A program made the position numbers and the translations under genes. A stretch of DNA of 64,000 bases, taken from Lachnospiraceae bacterium (GTDB lineage Bacteria > Bacillota > Clostridia > Lachnospirales > Lachnospiraceae). Below are positions 1 to 9,452 of the stretch, piece after piece. The stretch is from contig QXWW01000011.1 in assembly GCA_009911185.1 (NCBI GenBank), forward strand, positions 1 to 64,000, read 5' to 3'. Every line of letters begins with the position of its first letter. Position 1 is the first letter of the stretch. Under the pieces are notes generated by a model. It saw only the letters and a program-made list of their open reading frames with translations, was not told the origin of the DNA and did no database searches.

Positions 1-435
1 GAGCAATAAAACGCTGAGTTACCGAAGCAGCGATGAGACAGTGGCGACAGTAAGCATCAGTGGAGAAATCGAGGCTAGAAAAGCAGGAAACGCGACCGTA
101 ACAGTGACATCAGCGAATGGAAAGACGGCGAGTCTGGAAGTAACAGTGAAGAAAAAGGAAGGCACCGGAGAAGGAGAGCCGACCGAAGTGGAAGTGACGG
201 GAGTAAAATTGAGCGAAGAGAGCAAGACGCTGCAGGAGGGAGAAAAATACCAGATCAATGCGACAGTCTTACCGTCAAATGCGAGCAATAAAACACTGAG
301 TTACCGAAGCAGCGATGAGACAGTGGCGACAGTAAGCGCAGGCGGAGAAATCGAGGCTAAAAAAGCAGGAAATACGATAATTACCGTGGCGTCAGTGAAT
401 GGAAAGACAGCAGAATTACAGGTGACTGTGAAACC
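1..435 (+). repeat. Tandem 282-bp repeat inside the BIG2 gene
   Basis: The DNA at position 1 recurs at position 283, a period of 282 bp or 94 codons, which equals one Ig-like domain. The first 55 or so bases of the two copies differ at a single visible position, and similarity falls off through the rest of the unit. Conservation at DNA level points to recent duplication or gene conversion rather than ancient domain repetition. The first copy is cut by the window edge. Confidence 0.8.
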
Positions 436-940
436 AGCGGCAGAGCGGGAAATTGTCGTTGAGAAAGTGCTGGTTTCGACAAAAAAAATGACGGTAGGTG
501 TTGGTGAGAAGGTTCAATTAGAAGCAGCCGTTTATCCGAGAAATGCTTCGAATGCGGAACTCACTTATAAGGCGTCCAACAACAAGGTAAAAGTGAACAA
601 GAAAGGCAGGATAACAGCTCAGAAAACCGGAACTTGTAAGATTACCATATGTTCTTCTAATAATAAGAAGGTCGTGGTGACAGTGTATGTGAAAAAGAAG
701 CCGGGGAAGATTAGCCTCAATGTGCAAAAGAAGACTTTAAAGGTTGGTAAGAAGTTCCAGATCAGGCATAAGCTGCCCAGGGGCACAGCGAGCTATAATA
801 TCACCTATAGTTCTAACAAAAAATCTGTGGCGATAGTGTCTAAGACGGGAAAAGTAACAGCCAGAAAGAAAGGGAAGGCCGTTATCACAGTGAAGACTTA
901 TAATGGTAAAAAAGCGGTTATTAAGATTCATGTAAAATAA
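1..940 (+). CDS. BIG2 (Ig-like) repeat surface protein, 5' end outside window
   Basis: The reading frame is open from position 2, so the gene begins upstream of the window; about 312 residues are visible. They form successive bacterial Ig-like group 2 domains, each with a valine-rich start, a YRSSDETVATVS-type core and an AKKAGNTIITV-type end. The first two visible domains are nearly identical and the last two have diverged. The tail is very rich in lysine and ends in a beta strand, without an LPXTG signal or membrane anchor, so attachment would be by charge or by a missing N-terminal region. BIG2 domains occur in adhesins and other secreted proteins; the real function cannot be read from this fragment. 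A strong terminator follows directly. Confidence 0.85.
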   Translation, partial: SNKTLSYRSSDETVATVSISGEIEARKAGNATVTVTSANGKTASLEVTVKKKEGTGEGEPTEVEVTGVKLSEESKTLQEGEKYQINATVLPSNASNKTLSYRSSDETVATVSAGGEIEAKKAGNTIITVASVNGKTAELQVTVKPAAEREIVVEKVLVSTKKMTVGVGEKVQLEAAVYPRNASNAELTYKASNNKVKVNKKGRITAQKTGTCKITICSSNNKKVVVTVYVKKKPGKISLNVQKKTLKVGKKFQIRHKLPRGTASYNITYSSNKKSVAIVSKTGKVTARKKGKAVITVKTYNGKKAVIKIHVK

Positions 941-956
941 AAAGCAATTTAAAGAA

Positions 957-1002
957 CTGGTCTTGTGGAAGCGGAATATAGCTTCTCACAAGGCCGGTTT
1001 TT
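957..1002 (+). terminator. Rho-independent terminator after the BIG2 gene
   Basis: A 16-17 bp stem (957-972 with 981-997, including some G-U pairs) closes an 8-nt loop and is followed by five T residues at 998-1002. It lies 17 bases after the stop codon of the upstream gene. Confidence 0.8.
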
Positions 1003-1638
1003 GCTATTGCCGCAGTCCCCATTCCGTTGAGCCTCATTCCTCCGGTTTTGCAGATTGTAAATCCATCCTGCGTCATTTGAATGAAAATGACAGTACGCTT
1101 AGTTTATTCGTTTTACCGCCGGATGAATTAGCCTCAAACATGGTACCGCTCATCGGAAAACTCAGAGACGCCTGCATAGCAAGACGTTCCCAAACTGCCG
1201 TTATGAAAATGATTAATAAAATGATAATGAATAAAATAAGAATAGGTTTTTACGTAACGGTTATGTTCTCTCTCCATTTCACGACAAACGCATGAGTAAA
1301 TAATTTGTAATTGGTTTACAACCAATCAAATTTCTGGATGAGGTTTCAGATGCTTAAAAAAAATAAAATTGGATATGTATATTGATTCATGCATTTGTCG
1401 TAGTTGTGTGTGAAAGAGCATTGACATAAACATATGTGCGTGAGATAATAAAAATAGCTATTTGGAATTATATGCCACAGACATACGGGGCAGTTATCCC
1501 GGAAGGGGCTTTTGTCTGTGCAGGGCATATCCCTTAGAAGTAGCTGTAAAAACAAGGATTATCTTTCATAGAAAACAGATGTAAAATAAGCTGACAAAGT
1601 GGAATGGAGGGAAATCTGATTTGTGAGGAGGTATAAAT
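1003..1638. other. Gene-free region upstream of the large surface protein
   Basis: I see no convincing gene here. One open frame (963-1295) starts inside the preceding terminator and has no ribosome site. The stretch is AT-rich, contains a small dyad ATTGGT/ACCAAT at 1310-1326, and carries a long imperfect hairpin at 1471-1529, described separately. It is probably the promoter and leader of the gene at 1639. Confidence 0.5.
1471..1529 (+). promoter_or_regulatory. Candidate structured leader RNA, type unknown
   Basis: An 8-bp perfect stem (CACAGACA 1476-1483 with TGTCTGTG 1513-1520) extends through TATGC 1471-1475 paired with GCATA 1525-1529, leaving a CAGG bulge on one side. Inside sits a small CGGG/CCCG hairpin (1486-1489 with 1498-1501). 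There is no T-tract, so it is not a simple terminator. It lies about 110 nt before the start of the 1265-residue secreted protein. It lacks the features expected of a c-di-GMP-I aptamer, and I could not match it to another riboswitch class. Confidence 0.3.
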
Positions 1639-4600
1639 ATGAGGAAAAAAATGATTGGCATGATATCTGTATGGGTTATGTTTATGCTCACGGCTTCGTT
1701 TGCGTTTGCCGGTCCCAGTGATGACGCGCAAGCAGCTCAGCAGGGAAACCTTGAAAAGAATGCGGACAAAAGCATTGTCGTTGAAATTGGAGGAAAGCGG
1801 GCCACACTGACCGCAGACCGTTATGCGGATGGCGATATATATGTAGCTTTTTATAAAGACACTGGGCAAATGACGTCTTACAAAATGTATTCTTCAAACG
1901 CCGGCACGATAGAGGTTCCTGTTGACGAAACCGCATCTTATGCAAAAGTGATGTGGTGGAACCAAGAGATGCAGCCTAATTGTGAGGCGCAGATGATGAA
2001 ACTGAAAGAACAAAACACCATAATATATCATATTGATAATAATGATAAATACCTGCAGTCATTGGAAATAAATAATCCCAATCCCTCTGTGTATAATACA
2101 GAGGATGGACTGGCCTTGCAGGATCTTACCGTAGATGGGTACAGTTTTAAAGGATGGTATACCGCACAGACGGGAGGAGACCGCGTTGTCGAGATCAAGC
2201 CTGGAGAAAGAGGCAGCAGGACATTATACGCCCATTGGGAAAAGATGCAGTTTACGATTAATTTTGCATCCGATATGGTGCCGGTGGACGAGATTGTATA
2301 TAAAACAGGCGAAGAGAAGGCATTGCCTAAACCGACGTTAGATAAATATACATTTGTAGGCTGGACAGACAAAAATGGAAAATTCTGGGATTCCATTACG
2401 GCCGGGACGACTGGAAATATAACGCTCTATGCGAACTGGGCAAGCAACCGCAATAAAGCGGAAGCGGTGAGCGTCTTGGCGGATCCCATTATATGCGAGG
2501 ATTCAGACGCCGGTTTAATATTGTTTACCTATGAAATTGGCAGTATAAAAAATGTACCCTTGTTTACAATTTTAAAATTGAATTGTGTAAACGGAATTAT
2601 TTCAACGCATTCTAAGACGGAAACGGAAGAGATAAGTGAGACGCAGGCAACGCAAATAGCCCAGACCATCTCGAATGCGACGACAAATTCCTCTTCCTGG
2701 ACGTTGTCAAAGGATTGGAACAAAAGCACGCAGGTAAGCCAGTCCTATCTGGATCAGACCGGACAGACAAGAGAAGAGGCGGAAACGCTGGCAAAAAGCA
2801 CGAGCGATACCTATAGTCTGTCTTCCAGTCTCGGTGGCTCAAGCAGTACGGTAAATACGTCTACGGGAGCGTTTAAATTGTCTCAGAACAGAGCTCATTC
2901 TAACTCAGTTACAGTTGAAAAGGGCCAGAATTTTGAATTGTCAGTGGATGGAAAGATTTCAGGAGAAATATCCGGCAGCCTGGGATTTCCAATTAAAGGC
3001 GTGGGGAATGCAAGTATTGGAGCTAAAACGAGTTGTGAAATAGGTGCAGGGATTGACTATGGTAATTATAGAAAAACGACGACAACAGGAACGGATAGCT
3101 GGTCAAACGGTCTGGATGTAAATTTCGAGAAGACAAAAACACAGACGGATTCCAAAACATGGAATACATCGGCTGGTTATGCAAGCAGCAAGACTACCAG
3201 TATGAGCAGCACGGTTTCCAATGTAGTTTCCAAACTTATCAGCCAGGAGTATGGATATGGCGAATCCTATTCAGAAGGCGGGAGCAACAGTGAATCACAG
3301 GCGCTGGTAAATGCTAATTCGAAAAGCGATGAGTATAGTTCTACAATGAGTTATTATACCTCAAAAATCAAATCTTCGACCACTACATTTTCAAGTTCAG
3401 GGAATACGGTCGGCGATTACCGGCTTGTGAGGGCAGGGACGGTTCATGTTTTTGCAGTTGTCGGTTACGACGTTGCAGAAAAGACATACTTTGTGTATAC
3501 ATACAATGTTCTCGATGATGAGACAGAAGAGTATCTCGATTATTCAGTTGACGGTACGTTCAATGATTATGAAACAAGTATTGTACCGTTTGAAATTCCA
3601 TATTTTGTGAGTGAATATGTCAATAACAAGGTGGCAAAATCAGAAGGACTGCGGCTGGATCCCGATACAGGGATGATTGTTGACTATATTGCGGATTCTG
3701 ACAACCCGGACAGTGTTGTCGTGATTCCCTCCTACATCTCGGTGGATAATCATGACGGGACTTTTGAATCAGTGAAAGTCAAAGGAATTGCGCCGGGCTT
3801 GTTTCAAAATAATAAGGACATAGTCGGCGTGCAGTTGGGGAATTTTATAACTGATATCCCGGATTCTGCATTTGAAGGCTGTTCTTCGTTAAAATATGTG
3901 CTTGCCCCCGGGGTTACCAAAATAGGCAATCGTGCGTTTAGCGGCTGTACTTCCCTTGGTACATTTACATTGCCCGCGGATGTGACAGAACTGGGAACGG
4001 ACGCTTTTAAGGACGCCCCTGGAGTCAGGGCGGCTGCGTTTAATGCGAGGGTTGCCCAGGCAGTCGCTTCATCAGGCGCAGATAAAATTATTTTGGATAT
4101 TTCCGCTATTCCAGAGGACGAGCTTGGCGGTATGGAATTTGAAATAGGGGATATTACTTCATTTGAACTTCAGGGAAAGGACAAGGAATACAAAGGGCTT
4201 AGTCTCAGGTCCGATGCAGCGTCTACCGTTGTAAACGGAGTAACCTTCACGGAAAGTACCAAGGTTCCGCTGGAGCTTTCTTCCCAAGACGTAGTGCTCG
4301 ACCGTGTGACTGTGGACTGTACAGGATATGCGCTTATACTGAAAGCGGAAGAGACGAAGCTGCGGCTGAACAGAAGCGTCAATTTGCTTTCATCAAGCGA
4401 GAACGCAGTTCTTGCAAAGAATCTCAGTCTTGCAAATTTAAGCAGCGGCATAGTAGGCAAGCTGAATGTTTCGGGAAATGTGCTGGTGTGCACAACAATA
4501 AAGGGAGACAATTTCCTGACGTTTTCTAAGGGAGAGGTTGTATCTGTCACTGCCGGGGATTATGAGAATTATCTTTCCAGCCACGCTATAATTTTTAATG

Positions 4601-5436
4601 CCAACGGAGGCGCAGTTGCGTTGGAAAGTAAAATGGTTTCCTTAAATATGGCGATAGGGGAGCTGCCGACTCCAAGCAGAGATTATCATAAGTTCGAGGG
4701 TTGGTTTACGCAGATAGAGGGCGGAGAGGAAATTACGCCGGAAACGGTTATGACTTCATTGAACGACATAACGGTGTATGCGCATTGGGCGCCAGGCGAT
4801 GTCTCGGCGTGGACGCCCGCAGAAGATATGCCGGAACATGCAGAAGTGGTTGAACGAAAATGGCTGTATACGCTTACATCGTATACGACTTCAAATTCAT
4901 CAAGCCTGTCTGGCTGGGAGAACTATAATACCACCTGGGACTGGGGAAGCTGGAGCGACTGGATTGGCTGGGATCCCGGTACGGATAACGGCAATCGGCA
5001 GACGGAGACGCGCTGGGTGGATACAAGCTATAATCTCCATGAATACCACTATTATGCCTGGGTAACCGGAGCTTACGATGCCTGGACGACACGGTCTTAT
5101 GCGCAAAGCCAAACGGGAAAAACGGCGTATCTGCAGGAAATATGGGTAGATGCGCAGCTGCCATGGATTAAATATAGCGGCGGCATAGATTTTTACCGCG
5201 GGCCGGCAGGACATTTTGGAAATACATATTATTTCAGGGCGGACGGGTCTGCCGGGGGTCTGTCGCCATTTGAACGGGACAGGTGGATTTCCCAGGGATA
5301 TACGCAATGGCATTACAGAGATAAGATTTTCACCTATCACTTTAAAAAGAATGAAAATAAGGAATCGGCGACGAACCCTTACGGTCAGGAGAATGTTTCA
5401 GACATCCGGGAGTATGTGCAGTACAGGGAAAAATAA
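1639..5436 (+). CDS. Large secreted mosaic protein (InlB-like repeats, Ser/Thr-rich core, BspA-like LRR)
   Basis: This 1265-residue protein has a good signal peptide (residues 1-24, ending AFAG) and a GAGGAGGT ribosome site. Three InlB/Listeria-Bacteroides type repeats (GW.....LYAHW pattern) lie near residues 125-200, 203-268 and 984-1052. Residues 270-690 form a long Ser/Thr/Gly-rich, alternating beta-type region with almost no cysteine. Residues 694-800 carry BspA-type leucine-rich repeats (AFEGCSSL, AFSGCTSL). The last 210 residues are rich in Trp and Tyr, with closely spaced W..W..W motifs and a YRD...VQYREK ending. There is no LPXTG or membrane anchor. The repeat families are typical of surface proteins of gut Firmicutes; the core recalls beta-pore-forming or adhesive stalks, but that is inference. 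Confidence 0.85.
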   Translation: MRKKMIGMISVWVMFMLTASFAFAGPSDDAQAAQQGNLEKNADKSIVVEIGGKRATLTADRYADGDIYVAFYKDTGQMTSYKMYSSNAGTIEVPVDETASYAKVMWWNQEMQPNCEAQMMKLKEQNTIIYHIDNNDKYLQSLEINNPNPSVYNTEDGLALQDLTVDGYSFKGWYTAQTGGDRVVEIKPGERGSRTLYAHWEKMQFTINFASDMVPVDEIVYKTGEEKALPKPTLDKYTFVGWTDKNGKFWDSITAGTTGNITLYANWASNRNKAEAVSVLADPIICEDSDAGLILFTYEIGSIKNVPLFTILKLNCVNGIISTHSKTETEEISETQATQIAQTISNATTNSSSWTLSKDWNKSTQVSQSYLDQTGQTREEAETLAKSTSDTYSLSSSLGGSSSTVNTSTGAFKLSQNRAHSNSVTVEKGQNFELSVDGKISGEISGSLGFPIKGVGNASIGAKTSCEIGAGIDYGNYRKTTTTGTDSWSNGLDVNFEKTKTQTDSKTWNTSAGYASSKTTSMSSTVSNVVSKLISQEYGYGESYSEGGSNSESQALVNANSKSDEYSSTMSYYTSKIKSSTTTFSSSGNTVGDYRLVRAGTVHVFAVVGYDVAEKTYFVYTYNVLDDETEEYLDYSVDGTFNDYETSIVPFEIPYFVSEYVNNKVAKSEGLRLDPDTGMIVDYIADSDNPDSVVVIPSYISVDNHDGTFESVKVKGIAPGLFQNNKDIVGVQLGNFITDIPDSAFEGCSSLKYVLAPGVTKIGNRAFSGCTSLGTFTLPADVTELGTDAFKDAPGVRAAAFNARVAQAVASSGADKIILDISAIPEDELGGMEFEIGDITSFELQGKDKEYKGLSLRSDAASTVVNGVTFTESTKVPLELSSQDVVLDRVTVDCTGYALILKAEETKLRLNRSVNLLSSSENAVLAKNLSLANLSSGIVGKLNVSGNVLVCTTIKGDNFLTFSKGEVVSVTAGDYENYLSSHAIIFNANGGAVALESKMVSLNMAIGELPTPSRDYHKFEGWFTQIEGGEEITPETVMTSLNDITVYAHWAPGDVSAWTPAEDMPEHAEVVERKWLYTLTSYTTSNSSSLSGWENYNTTWDWGSWSDWIGWDPGTDNGNRQTETRWVDTSYNLHEYHYYAWVTGAYDAWTTRSYAQSQTGKTAYLQEIWVDAQLPWIKYSGGIDFYRGPAGHFGNTYYFRADGSAGGLSPFERDRWISQGYTQWHYRDKIFTYHFKKNENKESATNPYGQENVSDIREYVQYREK

Positions 5437-5495
5437 GTAACGGCTCAGGTTATATCTGTGCGCCTGCAATGCAAAATTGATAAGGAGATGACTGT

Positions 5496-6689
5496 ATGAA
5501 AAAGAAAATATTAAGGACGTTGATGATAGGTATGCTGCTGATGCTGCTGAATACAATTAGTACATTGTCCGCAGAGACAAATGAGGAAATTTACAATGTT
5601 GTGATACAGGAGAATCAGGGGATTCCGTATGTATCCAGCCAGATTTTGAGCACAGGAGGTATGAGGATTTTATATCCGAATGCAGTCGCAGGCAGTAATT
5701 ATGCGGTAGCAGTCCTGACGGAAAAGGCGGGACTTTCCAGTACAAATATTGTATATCTGGATCAAAAAACAGCCCAGGGAAACAGCGTGTCATTTGATAT
5801 TTATTCAGAAAAAATGGACGAAGGGCAATATGATATCTATATTTCCAGTGATGCGGACAGGGGGATTACAAACAAAACGCAGGTCGCTTCTTTTTCCTAT
5901 GGACGCCCCGATTCCGAAGGGAAAAAACCAGGTTCCATCATTGTAAAAACCCGGCCTGTAAAAACTGTTTATGCAATTGGAGAGCAATTAGACTTAAGAG
6001 GGCTTGTGATTACTGTGATTTATGACGATAACAGTACGGATGAAATTGCATATGATGGCACCAACATGTCATTTAGCGGATTTGACGCCTCTGGAGCAGT
6101 CAATCAGCAGCGTGTGACCGTCGTTTACAAAACTATGAAGGCTGCGTTTACGGTAGACATTGTACCGCCTGACACAGAAGCGCCGTCTGAAACGAAGGTA
6201 TCCCTCAAGAAGGCGGATATTTCCGGTATAAAGTCCAGCTATTCCTATACGAAAAGGAATGTCTGTCCAGTTCCAACTGTCAGAATTGGTAAAAAAGTTT
6301 TAACAAAGGGCATAGATTATGATATATCGTATGAAAATAATAAAAATGCGGGTACGGCCTTTATCGTAATTATGGGAAAAGGAAATTATACGGACATAGT
6401 TATAAAAAAATTCAGAATAAAGCAAATTGCCAGCAAGATTACGGTTTCAAAAACAAAGTTTAAAGCGAGTGATTTGAAAAAAAATGCGCAGAAGTTCAGG
6501 ATTAAGATAGTTGGAAGCAGCGGAAAAACAGCATTTAAATATCCGAAAAAGTATATCTCTGTGTCGAAAAAAGGCGTTGTTACATTGAAAAAGCGTATTC
6601 CAAATGGCATATATAAGATTAAGGTGACAGTGGCAGCCAAAAAGAACTACAAAAAAACAGTCAAAACGATAAAAATCATGGTATTATAA
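5496..6689 (+). CDS. Secreted Ig-like domain protein
   Basis: The 397-residue product has a signal peptide (about residues 1-26, ending TLSA) and an AAGGAGATG ribosome site. Residues 30-140 form an N-terminal domain I do not recognise. Residues 145-225 resemble a Big_3-type Ig-like domain (YAIGEQLDLRGLVITVIYDD). Residues 235-312 match a repeat common in clostridial surface proteins (KGIDYDISYENNKNAG...GKGNY). A lysine-rich beta tail closes the protein without an LPXTG signal. It lies 59 bases after the large mosaic protein on the same strand with no terminator between them, so the two are probably co-transcribed and may act together at the cell surface. The perfect terminator at 6778 closes the unit. 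Confidence 0.8.
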   Translation: MKKKILRTLMIGMLLMLLNTISTLSAETNEEIYNVVIQENQGIPYVSSQILSTGGMRILYPNAVAGSNYAVAVLTEKAGLSSTNIVYLDQKTAQGNSVSFDIYSEKMDEGQYDIYISSDADRGITNKTQVASFSYGRPDSEGKKPGSIIVKTRPVKTVYAIGEQLDLRGLVITVIYDDNSTDEIAYDGTNMSFSGFDASGAVNQQRVTVVYKTMKAAFTVDIVPPDTEAPSETKVSLKKADISGIKSSYSYTKRNVCPVPTVRIGKKVLTKGIDYDISYENNKNAGTAFIVIMGKGNYTDIVIKKFRIKQIASKITVSKTKFKASDLKKNAQKFRIKIVGSSGKTAFKYPKKYISVSKKGVVTLKKRIPNGIYKIKVTVAAKKNYKKTVKTIKIMVL

Positions 6690-6777
6690 TATTTTTCGTT
6701 TCTGTTGAGGTAAGTTTCATCTGTACGTTTTTGAGAAAAGTCTAATTTCTGGCCGGATGGAGCATTTAATATACTTG

Positions 6778-6817
6778 GGACATTTTTCAGTAAGTAATTG
6801 CTGGGAAATGTCCTTTT
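6778..6817 (+). terminator. Strong rho-independent terminator
   Basis: A continuous 16-bp stem (GGACATTT... paired with ...AAATGTCC, three positions as G-U wobbles) closes a GTAA tetraloop and is followed by TTTT. It ends the two-gene secreted-protein unit before pyrB. Confidence 0.85.
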
Positions 6818-6986
6818 GAATAGCGTGATTGCTTCACAAGTTATTTTCTTATAGTTTTGTCATCTGATCATATTTGCCATGGGAAACCACTACCTTTCTC
6901 TTGCAATTTTCTGCTGTCTGTTATATGATAGTAAAAATGTCTGCAGATGCAGGCATTCACACTGTTTTGAAGATAGGAGGCGTTCT

Positions 6987-7907
6987 ATGCAGCATTTAAT
7001 GAGCCCGCTGGATTTGTCGGTAGAGGAACTGGACAAACTGCTTGCGCTGGCAAATGATATTGAAAGTAATCCTCAGAAATATTCCCATGCATGTGATGGC
7101 AAGAAACTTGCTACCTGTTTTTATGAGCCGAGTACCAGGACAAGGTTAAGCTTTGAGGCTGCCATGTTGAATTTGGGAGGCACGGTTCTAGGCTTTTCCA
7201 GTGCAGACAGCAGTTCTGCTGCGAAGGGAGAAAGTGTTTCTGACACGATTCGGGTAATTTCCTGCTATGCAGATATATGTGCAATGCGTCATCCCAAGGA
7301 GGGGGCGCCGCTGGTGGCGTCTGAAAAATCCAGAATTCCGGTTATTAATGCAGGAGACGGTGGACATCAGCATCCCACCCAGACGTTAACCGATCTTCTT
7401 ACCATTCGTTCTTTAAAAGGACGCCTGGACAATCTTACGATAGGTCTCTGCGGCGACCTGAAATTTGGTCGTACTGTTCATTCATTGATTCATGCTCTGA
7501 TTCGTTATCCTAACATCAGATTTACCTTGATTTCGCCGGAAGAGCTGCGTGTACCCAGCTATATCCGTGAAGATGTGCTGAGGAAAAATAAGATACCTTT
7601 TCAGGAAGTGGAACGTCTGGAAGACGCTATGGCAGAGCTGGATATTCTTTATATGACCAGGGTGCAGCGGGAAAGGTTTTTTAATGAGGATGATTATGTA
7701 CGAATGAAAGACTTTTATATTCTGGACAAGAAAAAGATGAAACTCGCTAAAGAAGATATGATTGTTATGCATCCTCTTCCAAGAGTGAACGAGATTTCTG
7801 TTGATGTAGACGATGACCCAAGAGCCGCATATTTTAAACAGGTACAATACGGCGTCTATGTACGCATGGCTCTTATTCTTACGTTATTGGAGGTGGAAGT
7901 ATGCTAA
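6987..7907 (+). CDS. pyrB: Aspartate carbamoyltransferase catalytic subunit
   Basis: PyrB joins carbamoyl phosphate to L-aspartate, the committed step of pyrimidine synthesis, in the cytosol. The 306-residue product has the normal family length and carries the carbamoyl-phosphate site STRTRLSFE, the HPTQTLTDL motif and the HPLPR motif. The frame is open further upstream to 6879, but the ATG at 6987 is preceded by a good AGGAGG and gives the usual N terminus, so I chose it. The pyrI start overlaps its last codons by 7 bp, so the two subunits are translationally coupled. I see no PyrR attenuator or other known control element in the leader. Confidence 0.96.
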   Translation: MQHLMSPLDLSVEELDKLLALANDIESNPQKYSHACDGKKLATCFYEPSTRTRLSFEAAMLNLGGTVLGFSSADSSSAAKGESVSDTIRVISCYADICAMRHPKEGAPLVASEKSRIPVINAGDGGHQHPTQTLTDLLTIRSLKGRLDNLTIGLCGDLKFGRTVHSLIHALIRYPNIRFTLISPEELRVPSYIREDVLRKNKIPFQEVERLEDAMAELDILYMTRVQRERFFNEDDYVRMKDFYILDKKKMKLAKEDMIVMHPLPRVNEISVDVDDDPRAAYFKQVQYGVYVRMALILTLLEVEVC

Positions 7908-8341
7908 ATGTAGGCGCCATTACCGAGGGATTTGTATTAGATCATATTCAGGCAGGCAACAGTCTGTCACTTTATCATGACCTCAAGCTGGATCAGCTTG
8001 ACTGCTGCGTTGCAATCATTAAAAATGCGCGCAGTAACAAAATGGGAAAAAAAGATATTTTAAAGGTTGAATGCGATATTGACGCCCTGGACTTGGATGT
8101 ACTGGGATTTATAGATCATAACATTACTGTGAATATCATCAAAGGAGAGAAGATCGTGGAAAAAAGGGAGCTTCAGCTTCCAAAAGAAATAAAAAACGTC
8201 ATCCGCTGCAAAAATCCCCGTTGTATCACTTCTGTTGAACAGGAGTTAGATCAGATTTTCTTTTTGACAGATGAAAAATCCCAGACCTATCGGTGTAAAT
8301 ACTGTGAAGAAAAATATAAAGGACATAAAAAAATAAGATAA
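7901..8341 (+). CDS. pyrI: Aspartate carbamoyltransferase regulatory subunit
   Basis: PyrI binds ATP, CTP and UTP and assembles with PyrB trimers into the allosteric holoenzyme. The 146-residue product has the N-terminal nucleotide-binding domain and a C-terminal zinc domain with four cysteines in two pairs (CKNPRC near residue 107, CKYC near residue 136). It overlaps pyrB by 7 bp (ATGCTAA), as in other clostridial pyrBI operons. The enzyme is therefore predicted to be of the regulated PyrBI type, not the unregulated Bacillus type. No other pyr genes follow. Confidence 0.95.
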   Translation: MLNVGAITEGFVLDHIQAGNSLSLYHDLKLDQLDCCVAIIKNARSNKMGKKDILKVECDIDALDLDVLGFIDHNITVNIIKGEKIVEKRELQLPKEIKNVIRCKNPRCITSVEQELDQIFFLTDEKSQTYRCKYCEEKYKGHKKIR

Positions 8342-8355
8342 AAACCCTTCGGGGA
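8339..8355 (-). terminator. Short terminator-like hairpin for the minus-strand gene
   Basis: Read on the minus strand, CCC-CGAA-GGG is followed directly by TTTTT. It would end transcription of the gene at 8437-8832 and overlaps the pyrI stop codon on the other strand. The stem is short, so this is tentative. The GC-rich stretch 8355-8400 between the convergent genes also contains GCGCAC/GTGCGC self-complementarity. Confidence 0.4.
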
Positions 8356-8436
8356 TGCGCACGCGCACGAGAGTAATTATGCCTGCTGCGCTGTGCGCGG
8401 CAAAGTCTTAATTTGCAGCCCGGGGCAGTGTATGTC

Positions 8437-8832
8437 TCAGCTCTTCTTAATAAATTCCGTTTTACATTTAGGGCAGGTAATGCAGATTTTGCCTTTGCCC
8501 TTAGGTACCCGCACTTTCTGGCGGCAGGAAGGACATTTATAAAAGTGATAGATTTTAGACTGTTTGAGATGTTCTTTCTTTTTATTCCACTTAACGGCAA
8601 GATGATAGCGGCCGTTCATGAATTTTTGATTTTCCTGATAACGCCGTTCAATCTGGCGGGACATCATACGGTAATATTCATAACCCATCAATCCCAGAGC
8701 AAGGATATAAAAAATATCCAGTCTCGTAAACAGGGAAATAAACAGAAATACTACAGAAATTCCCATCAATAATTGTCCAAGCTGGTCTGCTCCATATCTT
8801 CCCGTCATAAAACGCTGTATTTTTTGTTTCAT
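8437..8832 (-). CDS. Small membrane protein with C-terminal zinc ribbon
   Basis: The 131-residue protein begins with a short cytoplasmic segment, then a hydrophobic stretch at about residues 18-50 that is long enough for two closely spaced membrane segments. A charged linker follows, and then a zinc ribbon with two CxxC pairs (CPSC near residue 99, CPKC near residue 120). This layout recurs in uncharacterised Lachnospiraceae proteins. The function is unknown; the ribbon could bind nucleic acid or protein at the membrane. It is convergent with pyrBI and is followed on its strand by rnpB sequence upstream, with no partner gene. Confidence 0.75.
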   Translation of the reverse strand: MKQKIQRFMTGRYGADQLGQLLMGISVVFLFISLFTRLDIFYILALGLMGYEYYRMMSRQIERRYQENQKFMNGRYHLAVKWNKKKEHLKQSKIYHFYKCPSCRQKVRVPKGKGKICITCPKCKTEFIKKS

Positions 8833-8931
8833 ATTTTAATCTCCTGTGCAGTGTATTTTCTTCATGGTAGCGCAGAAAAAACAGGAAGTCAATGGAGTTA
8901 TTTTCTTTTAAGAATTGTTTATATTTTTGTA

Positions 8932-9312
8932 ATAAATAAGCGGGGCGGTAAGCCGGGTTATGTCGTGGATAATCATCTATCTAGTCTGCCTGTCGCCAGT
9001 CAGATCCTGCGGCCTACCTGAAGCTGGCGGGCAACGTCAACGCTCCTGTTCGGCCTTGCTTCGGATGGGGTTTACATGTGCCCTGCCTGTTGCCAGACAG
9101 GCGGTAGTCTCTTAAGCTGCCCTTCCACCCTTACTGTTTGTGACCAGATTCCGCAAGAAATCTGGCTGCAAGCAGCGGTATATTTCTGTTGCACTGTCCT
9201 TGGAGTCGCCTCCACCGGCTGTTAACCGGCATCCTGCCCTGTGAAGCCCGGACTTTCCTCAACTGCGGTCTTTCGACGCCTACAGCCGCGATTATCTGCC
9301 CCACTTACTTAT
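8932..9312 (-). ncRNA. rnpB: RNase P RNA, bacterial type A
   Basis: RNase P RNA is the catalytic RNA that removes the 5' leader of pre-tRNAs. On the minus strand the conserved 5' core GAGGAAAGTCCGGGCTTC is present near 9240-9260, and the 3' core ends with ACCCGGCTTACCG near 8947. The P1 helix closes the molecule: 9298-9312 pairs with 8932-8946 over 15 positions with a few G-U pairs, and this sets the ends. The length of about 380 nt fits type A. Open frames drawn across this stretch are not genes. Confidence 0.95.
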
Positions 9313-9452
9313 ATAGTCACGAAATGTCTGAAATTTCCGATGTACACTTTTTACATTTTATCATAAAATTATTTAAGATACAACTTTTTTTGTTGCCCTG
9401 AAGGATAAATAATGTTAGAATATTAATAGTCATATGGAAAGGAGACAAGTTT

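Noticed and set aside
963-1295. 110-codon frame after the BIG2 gene
   Set aside because: It starts inside a strong terminator, has no ribosome site and no family-like sequence.
1471-1529. c-di-GMP-I riboswitch before the mosaic protein
   Set aside because: The hairpin lacks the GNRA tetraloop and receptor and the conserved core of that class; kept only as a structure of unknown type.
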